A DNA stretch of 64,000 bases, from positions 124,001-188,000 of the forward strand of contig JADLZK010011219.1 in NCBI GenBank assembly GCA_015847255.1, read 5' to 3'. Positions within the stretch are counted from its first letter, which is position 1. Every line of letters starts with the position of its first letter. The translations under genes and the position numbers were made by a program. Below, in pieces: positions 1-11,749 of the stretch. Origin of the DNA: Hyparrhenia diplandra (taxonomy: Eukaryota; Streptophyta; Magnoliopsida; Poales; Poaceae). The notes under the pieces are model-generated. The model searched no databases. It saw only the letters and a program-made list of their open reading frames with translations, and was not told the DNA's origin.

Positions 1-602
1 TCCATGGCCGAGCAGCAGCAACAACAGCTATCAAACCTGCAATCATTTTATTTACCGAGAGAGTTGCTCCTCTTATTATACAGAGTCGCAATAAACTACA
101 GCTGGCTACTTCTGCCATGTCCTGTGTATATTATATAGAGAAGAAAAATAATAGGACTAAGTCCTCCCGAGCGATCGATTCAACAGCACTATGGTCACTC
201 TTAGACGCCATACAAAGATTATATTATGCAGTCCAAGTACGGCCGAATCCATTTCATGATAATATATATGAGAATTACAACGCAGGGAAAAAGGAAATCC
301 ATTCAGACAAGATAGATACAACCACCCAATTGTTTTTTCCCCCTCCATTGCTACAGAACCCAGCAGATACATTAGAAAGGGCGCCACATACCCGACTACC
401 GATCCACCACGTTCTTCAACACTTCCCACGATGCTGATTCCCTCGATTCTTCTTCCACGTAGACAGATTGTCCTGACTACACCTTGATGGCACCTGCATC
501 CATGTTTTTCTTCCCCAGCACACAGCATCACACATACCATGCTGGTCGGGATCTCCAGGCCAAGAAAGATGCCATGGCACACCTCCTGCCAGCTGAATTC
601 TG
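1..602. other. 3' flank of the DUF1644 gene
   Basis: Noncoding as far as I can see. The minus-strand gene that starts at 1539 stops at 603, so the right part of this interval is probably its 3'UTR. The open frames here on both strands have no recognisable domain. Confidence 0.5.
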
Positions 603-1539
603 TCATTGGGCGGGGTCACCGTCAGCCTCTTCTTCAGGAGAATGCTGCGAACCAGCAGGTGCCTCCGCCGATGGCATAGGCTCATCACCTTCCTCGCTGT
701 CTGGTGCTGTGGCCGCATCACCACTGCCAGTGCTTGCTCGCCTCCGACTGACCAGAATGATCGCCCTACTGCGTTCTGTTAAGTACTGCATGATTGAGCC
801 TCTGGATGGCATGATGAAGACCATCGTTATGGAGGTCGGAGTCCTTTCAGTTTCCTCATCCCCTTCTTCAGTAGCTCCAAGTCCACCACTGTCGCCCTCG
901 ATACTGCTGCTGAACCCTGAACGCAGCATGCTCATCAAGTCCCCAAGGTCCCGTTGCTGCTCCATCCGGCGCCAATCCCGCTGCCGCCAGGGTCTACCTC
1001 CATTGGCCTCGCCGCTGGATGGTCCACCCTAGCATGCTTCCTCAGCTCCTGGTAGGCGCCTTGAACTCACACGACTCCATGGTGCACGATCGGACCTTGG
1101 TGTTCATGTACCTCCGTGCGTCATAGTCCTTAATGCAATCGCTGACTGGACCACGGCACAGTGGGCACGAGAGCTGAACCTGCTGCTGGCACTCGCTGCA
1201 CTCTGTCCCTGCTGCATCCTTGAGGAATCCTTGAGGCCTTCGGTACTGGTCATAGCAATTGGAGTGGCGCGAGCTGGTGTCACACATGAAGGGACGGCAG
1301 CCCTTCTCATGTGAGGAGCAGACCAGCAGGACAGCGTTGTGCGGGTGATCCATGCAGACCGGGCACCGGACATCCTCCCACTCCGCAGCTTGCTTCGCTG
1401 CTGCCACTGCTGCAGCCACAGAAGACTCTTCTGACCGGCGAGAAGAACTGCTCTGTCCATGAGACGCTAAGGAGTATGGAGAGGCACGGGCCCGACGGCT
1501 CTCAGAAGAGGAAACGCGGGAGCTCCTGTCCTTCGGCAT
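603..1539 (-). CDS. DUF1644 family zinc-binding protein (frame broken twice)
   Basis: Plant-specific DUF1644 protein. Members of this family have been linked to stress responses, but the biochemical role is unknown. The N-terminus is Ser/Arg-rich. It is followed by the family's cysteine-rich region: CPVCMDHPHNAVLL at about residue 59, CRPFMC, a CSEC and CPLC pair, then SCTMESCEF. The start at 1539 gives MPKDRSS, typical of the family. The reading frame breaks at about 1055-1062, where AAGGCGCC lacks one G to read KGAYQELRKHARVDHP. It breaks again at about 981-992, where one base is missing before RQRDWRRMEQQRDLGDL. The rest of the C-terminus is open to the stop at 603. Restoring the two bases gives a length divisible by three, about 312 residues. 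The breaks are probably sequencing indels; otherwise this is a young pseudogene. Confidence 0.85.
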
Positions 1540-1656
1540 AGTTATCTCAAGTCAGTGAGATGTGCAAGGCTTATCGAAATTTGTTTTCTGGAATCCAAAG
1601 CAAAGCAGCACAGACAGAACACAGATGCAAGGTTGATTTCTTTACTCCAACAAACT

Positions 1657-2332
1657 CTGAAAAAGAAATCAGAATAGCAAGAAAAAAGGCTTAATCAGAT
1701 CGCAAGCAACATCTTCATGTATATTCCTCCATACATATACATATATGAACACGGATTAATCAGCCCTGACCAAAACCGACTTTATCTTTTGCAGAAAAAG
1801 AAATTCACTCATAGTTCAACACGAAAGCAAACTCTGATTTAAACAGGAAGGCTCCGATTTAAGAATCATGCCTCTAGAAGGCGCACACGCATATGAAATA
1901 TATATACACCTAGTAATAATCCGTAACATCCAGTCTATCTAGCAGTCGTGCACAGTATGAGCCCTTAGCTAGCTAGTCCACAGATTCCGAAAAACGAATC
2001 AGGACTCCTCAAACAGAGGACTCCACATCTGAGAAGAGCCCCCTCGGAAAATCCAGGAAAGCTCTACGATTCGCTTCCCAACCAAAAGCGTGGTGCTGAA
2101 GTCGATGTGCTCAGCTGATCCGCTCGAGATTCCCACAGGCGAGTAGAAAATTCCCAGTAATCGGTCACGGAGGCGCAGGTCGCGCAGCCCAGCAGCAGCC
2201 CGGGGCGAATCGGGCGGGTCAACGCCGGCGGCGCTCAGATCGGCGCCGGCGGCGAGACCCCGCGCGCGCACGGCACGGGGGGCCATGGACCCCCGACCCC
2301 GGCGACACGGACGAGGAGGAAGAAGGTTTTAC
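1657..2332 (-). other. 5'UTR intron of the DUF1644 gene
   Basis: Read on the minus strand, a donor (GGACACG then GTAAAACC) lies at 2333/2332 and a strong pyrimidine-rich acceptor (TTTCTTTTTCAG) ends at 1657. This leaves a short untranslated stretch before the ATG at 1539. A leader intron is common in this gene family. The splice sites are read by eye and not confirmed. Confidence 0.55.
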
Positions 2333-2510
2333 CGTGTCCAACGGGAGCTGGCGGCGGGGACCGGCGGCGGCGGCGGCGGCCGTAGGAGGATTCGGTGCGC
2401 CGGGTAGACGACGCCAAGCCGCCTCGCCTGCAGTGGGGGCGAAGGGAAAAGAGAGGAGGAGGAGACGATACGGGACGAAGAGGGTCAGGTTGGGTGGGAG
2501 ATGGCTCGGT

Positions 2511-2521
2511 CTACTTTATAG
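2511..2521 (-). promoter_or_regulatory. TATA box of the DUF1644 gene
   Basis: The minus strand reads CTATAAAGTAG here, about 180 bases upstream of the inferred leader-intron donor and followed by a CT-rich leader. This is a good plant TATA element for the gene transcribed leftwards. Confidence 0.5.
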
Positions 2522-3600
2522 GTCCGGGTTGGCGTGACGTGGACGGTGACGTGGTTGGCTAGGGTTCCTTCCTGTAGGCCACGGCGAACCCCGCGCCGCC
2601 TCCCACGTGAACCGACCTCACCGTGGGCCGGTGGCTCCGGGCCCGCATGTCGGCGTCGTCGTCCGGTTGGGTGGTGACTAGTGAGGCGGGGCCCGCGTCC
2701 GCGGTGGCTGTGAGGATGACGTGTGTGGGGCCGGGATTGGGCGCCGGTTCATGAATGATGAAGGGCGTGATGGGGGAGCGAGCGAGTGAGGTGACCGACC
2801 GACGAGGGGGTACGTACTTGACGAGACGTGCCACATCAGCAGCGGCCTTGGTGTGAGTGCGACCTGCGCCGCGCCTGCCTGCCTCCCCGCTTGCTCTTGC
2901 AGCGACGGGAACGGTAAAGCTGGGGTGGGCCCGGCCTGCGCTGGCTACGCGTACCAAGCGTAGGACCAGAAAATAATCAAACTGGGGATGACAGGTGGGT
3001 CCATGATGTCCTTATTAGTGGGCCCGTTGTGTTTCTATGCAGGCCCGGAAATAACGGTGGACAAAAAGCTGTGGGTGGGGTGTACGCGCGGCGTGGGTGA
3101 ATGCGCGTTGGAAATGAGTGGGCGGGGAATAATTTCGAGTGGGCCCGGGACAGCAGTGGCAGTACTGTACGGAGGACTACTCGTACCAGAGGTGCGCAAA
3201 CAAACGGGCCCGGTGCGCCTGGGTGCACGGCTCTACTACCAGTGGCATTCGGATGCTTTTGTTTGAACTTTTCTCCCTCCCCCTCGTCCTATGCGCCAGG
3301 AAACCACACCTAGTAGCATACTAGTATACTGCCCGCTAGTGGTATTCCCTTCGATCTTCCAAATTTCAAACTCTCGGTAGCTCAATACCACACCACAGCG
3401 GCATGGCCGCATGGCGGCAATGCTGCTCGTAGATCTTTCATTTACCTCTACTTTTACAGTGCACATTCATGACCTCGGAGAGCCCGTTTCACACTCATCT
3501 CATCATCATAATACACGGTAGGAGTACTTCCATATTCTACTATAAAAGCGCACCACTGTTTTTATTTTGGGACCGACAAATAACAACCAACGGATCCACG
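2522..3600. other. Intergenic, GC-rich then mixed
   Basis: Upstream region of the DUF1644 gene. It is GC-rich up to about 3250 and more mixed afterwards. The open frames on both strands have no recognisable domain. I see no transposon ends. Confidence 0.4.
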
Positions 3601-3604
3601 AACA

Positions 3605-3745
3605 AAGCCAAGGGATCGAAAAGTTTGTCAGGAGGTGCCTTACAACCTTAAGACATGCATGCCGAACGAAAGTTCTACCACCCGAGTTCGATTCCCGCCC
3701 CACTCACGACCCTTCTTTCTTTTTTTATTTTTTTTTTTTTTTTTG
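3605..3745 (+). repeat. Possible tRNA-derived SINE with a T-rich tail
   Basis: A tRNA B-box-like string (GAGTTCGATTCCCGCC, about 3682-3697) is followed within 50 bases by a long T tract (about 3717-3744). This layout is typical of grass SINEs that end in T-rich tails. I could not place a convincing A box or a target-site duplication, so the boundaries are approximate. Confidence 0.35.
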
Positions 3746-3872
3746 AGAGAAAGGATCAGAGACGGAAACATGCCGGCGAATCCCACAATTAAAAAAACTC
3801 CGACGCCCACCCCACGCGACCCCGAGTCCACGGTTCCAATCCACGGAGTCCACGGTTCCGATCCACGAAAAA

Positions 3873-4151
3873 TCACGGGTCCTGCCGCCGCGCGTGCGTG
3901 GAGTCTGGCCGCCCGCGCGTGCGTGGAGTCCTTCTCGCGGCGGCGATCGGCGACGCGGGTCCTGCTGGCGGCGTTCGGCGACCGGCCTCCGTGGCCTGCA
4001 GCAGCGCGCCGTCCCTTGGAGTCACACGCCGCTCGGCCAGTTCGCCTGACACGTCCAGCACGTCGCCGTACTTGACGGGCTGCTGCTCCTGCGCGTGCTG
4101 CTGCAGGTCATCGCCGGCCTGCTGCGGCCTCCGAAGCTGCCCCTGGCTCAT
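3873..4151 (-). pseudogene. Truncated seed-maturation (SMP) LEA gene
   Basis: The first 55 or so residues match the seed maturation protein (LEA D-34/SMP) family: MSQGQLRRPQQ at the start, then VKYGDVLDVSGELAERRV and PRDGALLQATEAG. In intact members the SMP domain is repeated and the protein is about 170-260 residues, acting as a desiccation protectant in seeds. Here the sequence becomes low-complexity Arg/Pro/Thr after EAG and stops. The SINE-like unit lies just beyond. I chose the ATG at 4151, which gives the family start MSQGQ; an upstream in-frame ATG is at 4184. It is probably a 5' gene fragment and not functional. Confidence 0.6.
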
Positions 4152-4184
4152 GTCGATCGATCGATCGATCTCTTTCTCCACCAC

Positions 4185-5293
4185 GTAGTACGGCCGGGCT
4201 GGACGGTTGCCTCCGTCACGGTGAATTACATTGCCATTATTTCAAGTTTGAATTACATTGCCATTATCTACGAGAGTACAATATTTTCTCTGATCTGAGC
4301 TAGATGTCTGAAGCTGTTACTTACACGCGCGTGTACAGTTGAGTTATCTGAAAGTGTGAGATTTTTTTGAATCCTGCTCACGTCCTCGCTGCCTGCTCTC
4401 CGAGTAGACAAAAATACTCATGAGGAGTCTGATATTGACATGCTAGAACCCTTCTTCACTGTTACCTCTATAGCTATCTCTATCATATCTCCATTCATCG
4501 CTGCTTGTGTTTTTCTGTTTTGATTTTATGTGTTCAAGCCACTATATATTCTATATGTAAACTTTATTTGTTGAGGATATACTCAAGGCAGTATATAATA
4601 TAATGTTGAGGATATATATACCTGGAGATTGATCGGGTTGTCGTGTTTGTGGTTTTAACAGAAACTTTTCTGTCTCGATGCTTAGTATACCAACGCCAGT
4701 GATTTTTGGTGGCACAGATGTCTACGTCGAGAGGAACAAACTCTGCACTAGGAGATATCACCAACATCCCGGTATGTCTTTTTCAGCTCATTGGTTGTGA
4801 CTTATTCATTCATGTTGCATATTAAGACACACAACGTATAGATGAGGCCCGGCAAGGACGGAATCGTCGGGCTAAAAATGACCGACGAACAAAGGGAAGA
4901 GGCGAGGAGGAAACAACGTGAATACCAACGCCCGATCGAGCAAGAAAGAAGGCCGATCGGAGGAAAACAATAGCAATTCTTTTGCTTTGGCTACATCTGG
5001 TATAATTTATGATTCGTACTTGTATTATATATATATTTGTCGAGCTATTTATAAAGCCACCGAGACTGCCACAACAACGAGCGAGGGAACAACACATGGT
5101 ATGAATATTATACGTGAAGACAAAGAATTGGAACATGAGAGCTTTAATTTGGCTGTTCGCATGCTTGCGTACAACCAAGACTTTAGGCTGAACAAAAAAT
5201 ACATCACTTCATGGACCTCAAGTTTCTTTGTAAGTTGACATGTACAAAGAATTTAAAAAATAGATGACTCATGAAATACTTACAATAAAATAA
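4185..5293. mobile_element. Degenerate transposon-associated DNA
   Basis: Mostly AT-rich. Around 4720-4775 a short coding-like stretch reads MSTSRGTNSALGDITNIP followed by a GT. At about 4842-4935 another stretch reads KMTDEQREEARRKQREYQRP. Similar Glu/Arg-rich openings occur in plant Helitron-carried or transposon-captured proteins. Stops interrupt both. It may belong to the same element as the Ulp1-like fragment that follows. Confidence 0.35.
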
Positions 5294-6220
5294 TCTCTAC
5301 TATAATGATTATCGTGAAATAACTTGTTTTGGACGAGATCCATGATGGTGTTGTCCCAAGATTGACAAAGCATATAACCACAAACCGAAAAAGTACTTAG
5401 TGTTGGCGAGTATGTGATACAGCATCAAAGATTGTACCAATGTAAGTTATGTTTTCGTATTATTTAAAAGTCTTGTTTTTAGTAATTTACCACTAACGTT
5501 CTATGTTTTGCTTATAGATTCTACTACCATACTATCGAGATGGCCTATACACTCTCATTATATTGAACTTGCAAACCAAAACCGTGCATATTTTAGATCC
5601 ACTTCAAGAACTAACAGGGTGCAACGAGAGGTTTGATCCAAAAGATTTACATAAAGCTACATTCCACAATATTTGTAAAAGTTTACTCGCCATGGCTCGA
5701 CAAATCCTGATTTGAAGAACAATATTTGGGATTGGGTTGGAGGTTTCCCAACATGGGTAACAAAGGTTCAAGATAATAAACACTGGTAATCACTTGTAGT
5801 AAGTTATATGATAAGTTTCATGTCACAAAATATTGCTTATTTGAACTACTAACCGGTTCCAGGAAATTGGGAGGCTTTCTTGTGTACAATTTCATGAAGT
5901 GGTGGGACGGAGAAAAAAATACCACCGATCAATAATGTAAGGTCTGTATAGTATAGATATGTTTCAATAAACTTGGTATAATATTGCTATCCGTCATGTA
6001 TGGGAACCAACTACACTAAGGAGGAATTCACGGGTGACATCCTCACGAAAATAAGCAAAGAATGTTGTGACATGCGCCCCCGAAGATATTCAATTCTTGA
6101 TCAAGAAGTTAGCTACAATGTAACTTTTACACAAGGAAATGCCAATGTTGTACCAAAATCTGATTTAAACTAACAATTTTTAAGACCAATACCGTGGCGT
6201 TAGCACGGGTGTTATACTAG
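5294..6220 (+). mobile_element. Non-autonomous Helitron with captured Ulp1-like fragment
   Basis: The right end is a textbook Helitron 3' terminus: hairpin CCGTG-GCGTTAG-CACGG at 6192-6208, then GTGTTATACTAG ending at 6220 and followed by T. A matching 5' end, TCTCTACTAT, starts at 5294 and is preceded by A, which fits insertion between A and T. The 5' end is less certain, because related coding traces lie further left. Inside, about 5520-5800, a decayed reading frame resembles the C-terminal part of Ulp1/C48-type cysteine proteases often carried by plant transposons (LPYYRDGLYTLIILNLQ, TVHILDPLQELTGC). It is interrupted by stops and not functional. Confidence 0.6.
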
Positions 6221-6221
6221 T

Positions 6222-7077
6222 ACTAGTAGTATACTACTCCGTACGTAACTATATATCCTGTGAATTAAACCACGCAGGCGTTTTTAGAACAAAGAAGACT
6301 CAGAGCAATTTTGGTTTGGACTATGTATGAAAAATACTCCTAACAAATTTTCGTTCCTACTAGACTAGATATATATGCTCGGGCATTGTGTCAGGATCAT
6401 ATTTTTGAACTGAATCCGATAATCAGATGTATGTAGACGCGTGACCTCAGAAGACTTCATATAAGATGCAAACACGTGGATTCAATTTTTATATCGAGAC
6501 CTGGTAGAATGTGAAAGCGTGAGCTCTAGTCGAGAATGTTTCATGTCGAGCGCGAACGCGTGAGTAGGGAGTACGATTTGATGTCATCGTGTAAAAGAAG
6601 ACATTAGTCTTCTTATTTTTATATACGTGAGTTCTTATTTAGGACCACTTCGGCGCTTCGCTTTGTCGTTTTCAGCTCTATTTGTTAGGAGAAAAATATA
6701 AAGTTGAGAGACACTTAAAGAGATGTTCTAGAAATTTCACGGTTTTATGGAGCTCCTCCATGATGAAGTTTCGAGAAAGTTGGTAGAGCAATCTCAAACA
6801 GACTCTCAATGAGGATCAGGTTGAGCGACGAAAAAATCGGGTAGGATAGCAATGTGGCAGTAAAAGTTTCTCAACGACCTCTACTATATGAACTTATTTA
6901 TAACATAGAAAATAATAAATTTATATGCACTCTTGACTTATTCTTCAACCTTGATCATGGCTATTGGCTATCTAACCCTTCTCATTCATGCAAACCAAAG
7001 ACATTATTTAGACCAAACCATATTCATCTTTCTTGGCTCATTTTTCCTTATCAAGTACTGCCTTAGAGCAAGTATTA
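6222..7077. other. AT-rich intergenic DNA
   Basis: No domain-bearing frame, RNA gene or transposon terminus was seen between the Helitron end and the Tourist-type element. Confidence 0.4.
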
Positions 7078-8025
7078 GAGCCTGTTTGGAATGAAGGATT
7101 TCCAAAGGAAAAACAAAGGAATGAATACTATAGGGAAATTTCCTCCTATTTGGAACAAAGGAAACTTGCATTCCTTTCCAAAGCGAAGGCTAACCTTGCT
7201 TCACAAAACATAGGGAAAAAAGCATCCAAGGAAACCTAAGGAAAAATTCCTACAATGTTTCTCAAGCATGAAAGTGTGTTTTATCCGTGAGGGCTGCGCC
7301 GCCGCTCCAACCCTAGGGCGCCGCCGCCGCCTCCCGCCGTCCACCACCGCCTGGTCCCCTCCCTTCTCCTCAGGCACGCCGGGGTCAAGGAGTGGGGATC
7401 CATCGTTTTAATAAGTTTTTTCTAGTAGATCGAGTCTTCAAGGTTAAAGTTTCCCCGAGATCCAATCGAAGAAATTGGCCACGACGTAAGGCGTCGTCAA
7501 GATCATCGATGGAGCAATGGAGCATATCGTTCCTCAACGGTGATGGCAAGACGAAGACATCACCATTGATGGATAATAAGGTACTCCGGCCCTTCCTTTG
7601 TCTCGTTGTGGTTCTTTGCAGCCATGACGATGGGCTAGTGAGATTTAGTTTTCCAACGATATCTATGCGGATGTCGGTTGGACTTGTGTTCTCTCATGAC
7701 GAACCGGTGAAGGCAACAACGATGAGTTCGACGACGTAATCGGTGGCGCCAATTTCATCATGTTCGCATGTGGAGTTTTAGCGCTTTATTCCTCTTTTAC
7801 AAAAGTGATGGGTATGAGGATGGCGGTGGATGGTGAGATGGCCCCTCGTTTTCTCAGACGGAGCTTGCGTCCGTGGCATATCCGTTTGGGATGATGATCC
7901 TAGATGGTGGAATTTATGGTTTTTCAATGTTTCTTGTCTCCCATCAATGAAGGTAGAGTAGTTTGGTTTACTTTTTGTAATGAGAGGATGTAACTTGCTT
8001 TAGTGTTAATGGAATTTTTTCCGTC

Positions 8026-8060
<35 letters not shown>

Positions 8061-8231
8061 CCTTTACTTCTTGGGCACATGTGATATTTTTGTCAACCCG
8101 TGATCCAAACACCCAAAAAGTTTTTATTCCTATGTTTTCAAATCCTGTAGTTTTCTACTTTTCGCTCTACTCTATTCCCGTGTTTTTTTTTTCATTCCTT
8201 TATTTTGCATTCATGTGTTCCAAACAGGCCC
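7078..8231. mobile_element. Tourist/Harbinger-type MITE interrupted by a retroposon
   Basis: Terminal inverted repeats GAGCCTGTTTGGAA (7078) and its complement TTCCAAACAGGCCC (ending 8231) are flanked on both sides by TTA (7075-7077 and 8232-8234). TTA or TAA is the target duplication expected of the PIF/Harbinger (Tourist) group. The AT-rich shoulders (about 7078-7270 and 8065-8231) look like one short MITE. The GC-rich, poly(A)-ending middle appears to be a later insertion. Confidence 0.6.
7280..8058 (+). mobile_element. Poly(A)-tailed retroposon nested in the MITE
   Basis: A GC-rich leader-like start (about 7285) is followed by a sequence that ends in an A run of about 30 at 8029-8058. 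The A run is preceded by a typical transcript or LINE-like 3' end (about 7970-8028). No intact protein is encoded. The left edge and target duplication could not be fixed. It could be a 5'-truncated LINE or a processed transcript. Confidence 0.4.
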
Positions 8232-8234
8232 TTA

Positions 8235-11200
8235 GACTATCTACACTCATGTTCCTTTATTTACTTCTTCTATACATCCCGGTCATCAAGATTTCCTCCT
8301 TTACAAAGACCTTCTCCCGCACTCATCACTCTTTTATATCTCTCTACTCTATACTAACTATCATCGTAGGGTTCACTTATATTATCTAAATATATCCAAG
8401 TGAGATCTTATTCGAAGGATTTATTAAAAAGAATTCAATGGTACAATCGAAATTTAATTTGGTTTTTAGTTTGTGAGTACTAACATTTTTTAGTTAGTAC
8501 ATCGTGGGGCCCGTCACTACATCTCCCGCGCCTCTCTCTCCTCACCGTGGAACGCGCTAGGTGGGATTTCGGTACAACACCACATCCCGTTATTCTTCCG
8601 CGGCGTTGGTGCTTCCGGACATGGTGCCGCACGCCGATGCATCGAGGTTTGTGCGGGCGTGGCGATGTCATGGCGTTTATAGGGTGTTTTTAACGTGCCC
8701 GGTGTAGTCGGTCTTATAAGAGGCTATTAGAAGGATGAATGATGAAGTGGAGGAGAGAGAAGAGGAGAGAAGGGGAAAGTAGGTTTTAAGCGTAGACAAG
8801 TGGACCAAGTATTAAATGTTGAAGGCTTAACTATTGTGCGAGTAGGTTGAGAGGTAGCCTGTAAGAATCCTTATAGCCGGCAGCCCAGTTATATTATAAT
8901 ATTTGCTCTTAGTTCCAAATTATTCATCATTTTCTTGTTTTTGTCTTTGTAAGTTTGACTTGATTTATAAAAATGTGTGCAACATTCTTATCTCTAAATA
9001 AATTTATAAAAAAACTAGATTTAAATATTTTTCCAATGATAATAATTATGTATCATAAATATTAATAATTTTAAATATGTATTTAAAGTTGTTTCTCGGG
9101 AAGCAAAATGAGGACGAAGGGAGTATGGTTGCTTCTTCTTCACCTAAGCACTACAATGAGTTTGGTATGATCATTTCCAATGAAACATATTTAAAAGACT
9201 CATCCAGCTCCTTAGTCATTCAATTGTTTTTCGTTCAGCCACCAAAACCCACTAGGGGCCAAGATTCCACTTTCGCTTATACTTATTTTGAATGTTTAAA
9301 ATTCTTAATGTTGAGTTGCTTGCACTTGTCACCATAGGAACCAAAGATCTAGTTAGAAGCAAGAGTATCATTAAGGTTTCTTTTGTTGCTAATTAAGTTT
9401 CCCTTTGGTGTATTTGTTTTGAGTTTTCATCAGCTATTCACCTCTCTTTAGTTGCTTCCTAGAGCATTTCAAGATCTCACAACCATCATGGTTCTGGGGC
9501 TTTATGGGTTTGAGAGGTCATGGTTGTAGACTTCGAAGGGGGCCCTCCAAGGAGGTTGCCAAACCAATGGCGGTCAAAATGTGTGATGTGAGGAGCGCCA
9601 TCCACCGAGACGGAGAGGCTAGTTGGACGATGTAGGCAAATGGAGGAATCAACCAACAACAAGAAGAATCCTTTTATGAGATTACAAAATACATATTCAA
9701 ACACATATAAGCCACATATTACATCATACCTCAATCATGGCCCACACATGAGCTAAACAAATCCACCCATGGGTTAGCTAGGTCTACCATGGTTCTCATT
9801 CCATTCGTGAAACTATCATAGCAGCTTTTAGGTTTCCTCCCCGAAACCGAAAAACCGTGCAAACTATCTTCCTAGATAGATCCTCAAAATCTTTTGAATT
9901 ATCTCTTATCATGGTTATAAGTGGTTTCATATCTTTATTAATTTAAAAACTTCCTAAGGCTTTCAATAAATAATAAAAAATATCTATAACTTATAAAAAT
10001 TCCAACAAAAATCCTAGATATATATTAGCACACTACAAAACTAGATAAAAAAATATTTAGAGACCATGAAAATAAATCTAGAATGTTCAAGAAATTAAAT
10101 TTAGCTGAAAAAATGAAAAAAAAATACTTTTTTAAAAAATCCTAAAACATTCTAATAAATGTCGAACAAAATTTTGAAAGGGCATGCTAGCCCCTAGCGT
10201 GTGTAGCCCCCGCGTAGCTCGCCAAGACACACATGAACATCTTCTTCCTAGCCGCACCTTCTCCTCGGCATCTCCGCCCCCCTCCGCCGCCTCCCCGCCC
10301 CCGCCGCTCGACATCCGGTGGCGCTACCCCTAATGCCGCCTCCACCTTCACCACTTCCCACCGCCCCCAAGCCCATCACCTCATCGGACCTCTGCGGGCT
10401 ATTGTAGAGCTTCGATGAAATCCTACAAACCGGGGGCGACCTCCTCCTTCCTCTTCTTCCTCCCGCATGTGGCCATGGCAAACCCGGCGAGGTCCGCCAA
10501 AGTCCTCCCATGGTGCCATCCCGACCCTTGCCCGACCGTCGTACTTCCACCAACTCTCCTAAATCGACTGCCTCCCATCCCCGCCGCCTAGCCTACCTGC
10601 CTCCCCAGTCGATGTTCTACAACCCGCACAGTTAGAAGAGATGATAGGGAGAGCTCACCAGAACCCTAGCTAAGAGATCCAAGAGGAGGAGAAAAGAAGA
10701 GGCCTACCATGCGTTGATCTGCTGCCACCACCAGATCCTCCATGGCGGATGTGGGTGCGACCGCGTGTGGGAGGCGGGGAGTGTTGCGTTGTCGGAGAGA
10801 GAGGGGGAGCAGTGTGGGGTGTGTGGACTATGGTGGGGAGTGGCTCTAGATCCTGCATGTTTCTTGTTTTAGTATTTTTGGTTTTCAAAACTTTTCACAA
10901 TACAAAGATGAGATGCAACAAACATCGATGCATTCCACTTTAATGTATGTTACATTTATGCTTGTTATATCTAATATTTTTTGTTGTGGAAAGTTCTAAA
11001 ACGTATATAGACATTTATTATAATGGTTTGAGTTTTCCATATTTTTCTAGATCTTATTCTATTTCTAAAGCTAAATCTATTTATGCAGGTAGACCATGCA
11101 AGTCCCCGGTATGGAGGTCTGGTGAGACCTTATCGTCCGACGTCCTCCTCCCTCCTCTCCCGTGTGCTATCGTGGCCATGAGTGTCGCCTCCTACGCTGT

Positions 11201-11690
11201 CAGAAGGCTAACCATCGCCCCCTCATTTTCTCCACCGCTTGGCTAACTTGTCTCCCTTTTCTCTTCTGAGCCCACTGGAGTTGGAGAAGAAGAAGAGAGA
11301 GAGGGAATCAAAGGACACACTATATAAACCTAGCACTCCTAAGCCCATTGGAGTTGGAAAAAGAAGAAAGGAGGAGTAGAAGGTCATGCCATATGAACTT
11401 AGCCGCCATCGGAACCCTAATCGTCATCATCCTCTTCGCCGGCATAAGCACGGCAAGTAGGAGCGACCCTTGAGCGTCGCATAATTATCTCTTAAATAAA
11501 GAAGCTATGACAGTACGACTCTAAATTAGCTTTTAGAGTGTTTTTTGGTTGGATTTTAGAGTAAGAAGATTTATCTAAAAAGGGTTTTCTTTTCATTTCA
11601 TACCCGGGCTGTTCACGAGGTAAAAACGTCCGACGCGCTAAACGCCTAAACCCCAGTTGTGAAAACATGAAACAGTAATCTCTTCTCACC
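8235..11690. other. Intergenic, transposon-derived and unrecognised DNA
   Basis: No gene recognised. At about 8660-8915 there is MITE-like DNA with a GAGCAAATATTATA end (read on the minus strand, edge about 8913 next to TTA). This resembles the element at 25.3 kb. GC-rich patches at about 10.2-10.8 and 11.1-11.3 kb give only low-complexity frames. The last 200 bases probably hold the promoter and leader of the LOL-type gene. Confidence 0.4.
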
Positions 11691-11749
11691 TCCGCAACCA
11701 CTCCGTTTTCCCCGTCCCGCTCACCGCCGCGCCGCCATCCCCGGCGCCC

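Noticed and set aside
8003..8389. 128-codon plus frame with poly-lysine
   Set aside because: The lysines are a retroposon poly(A) tail read as codons; the rest crosses a transposon boundary.
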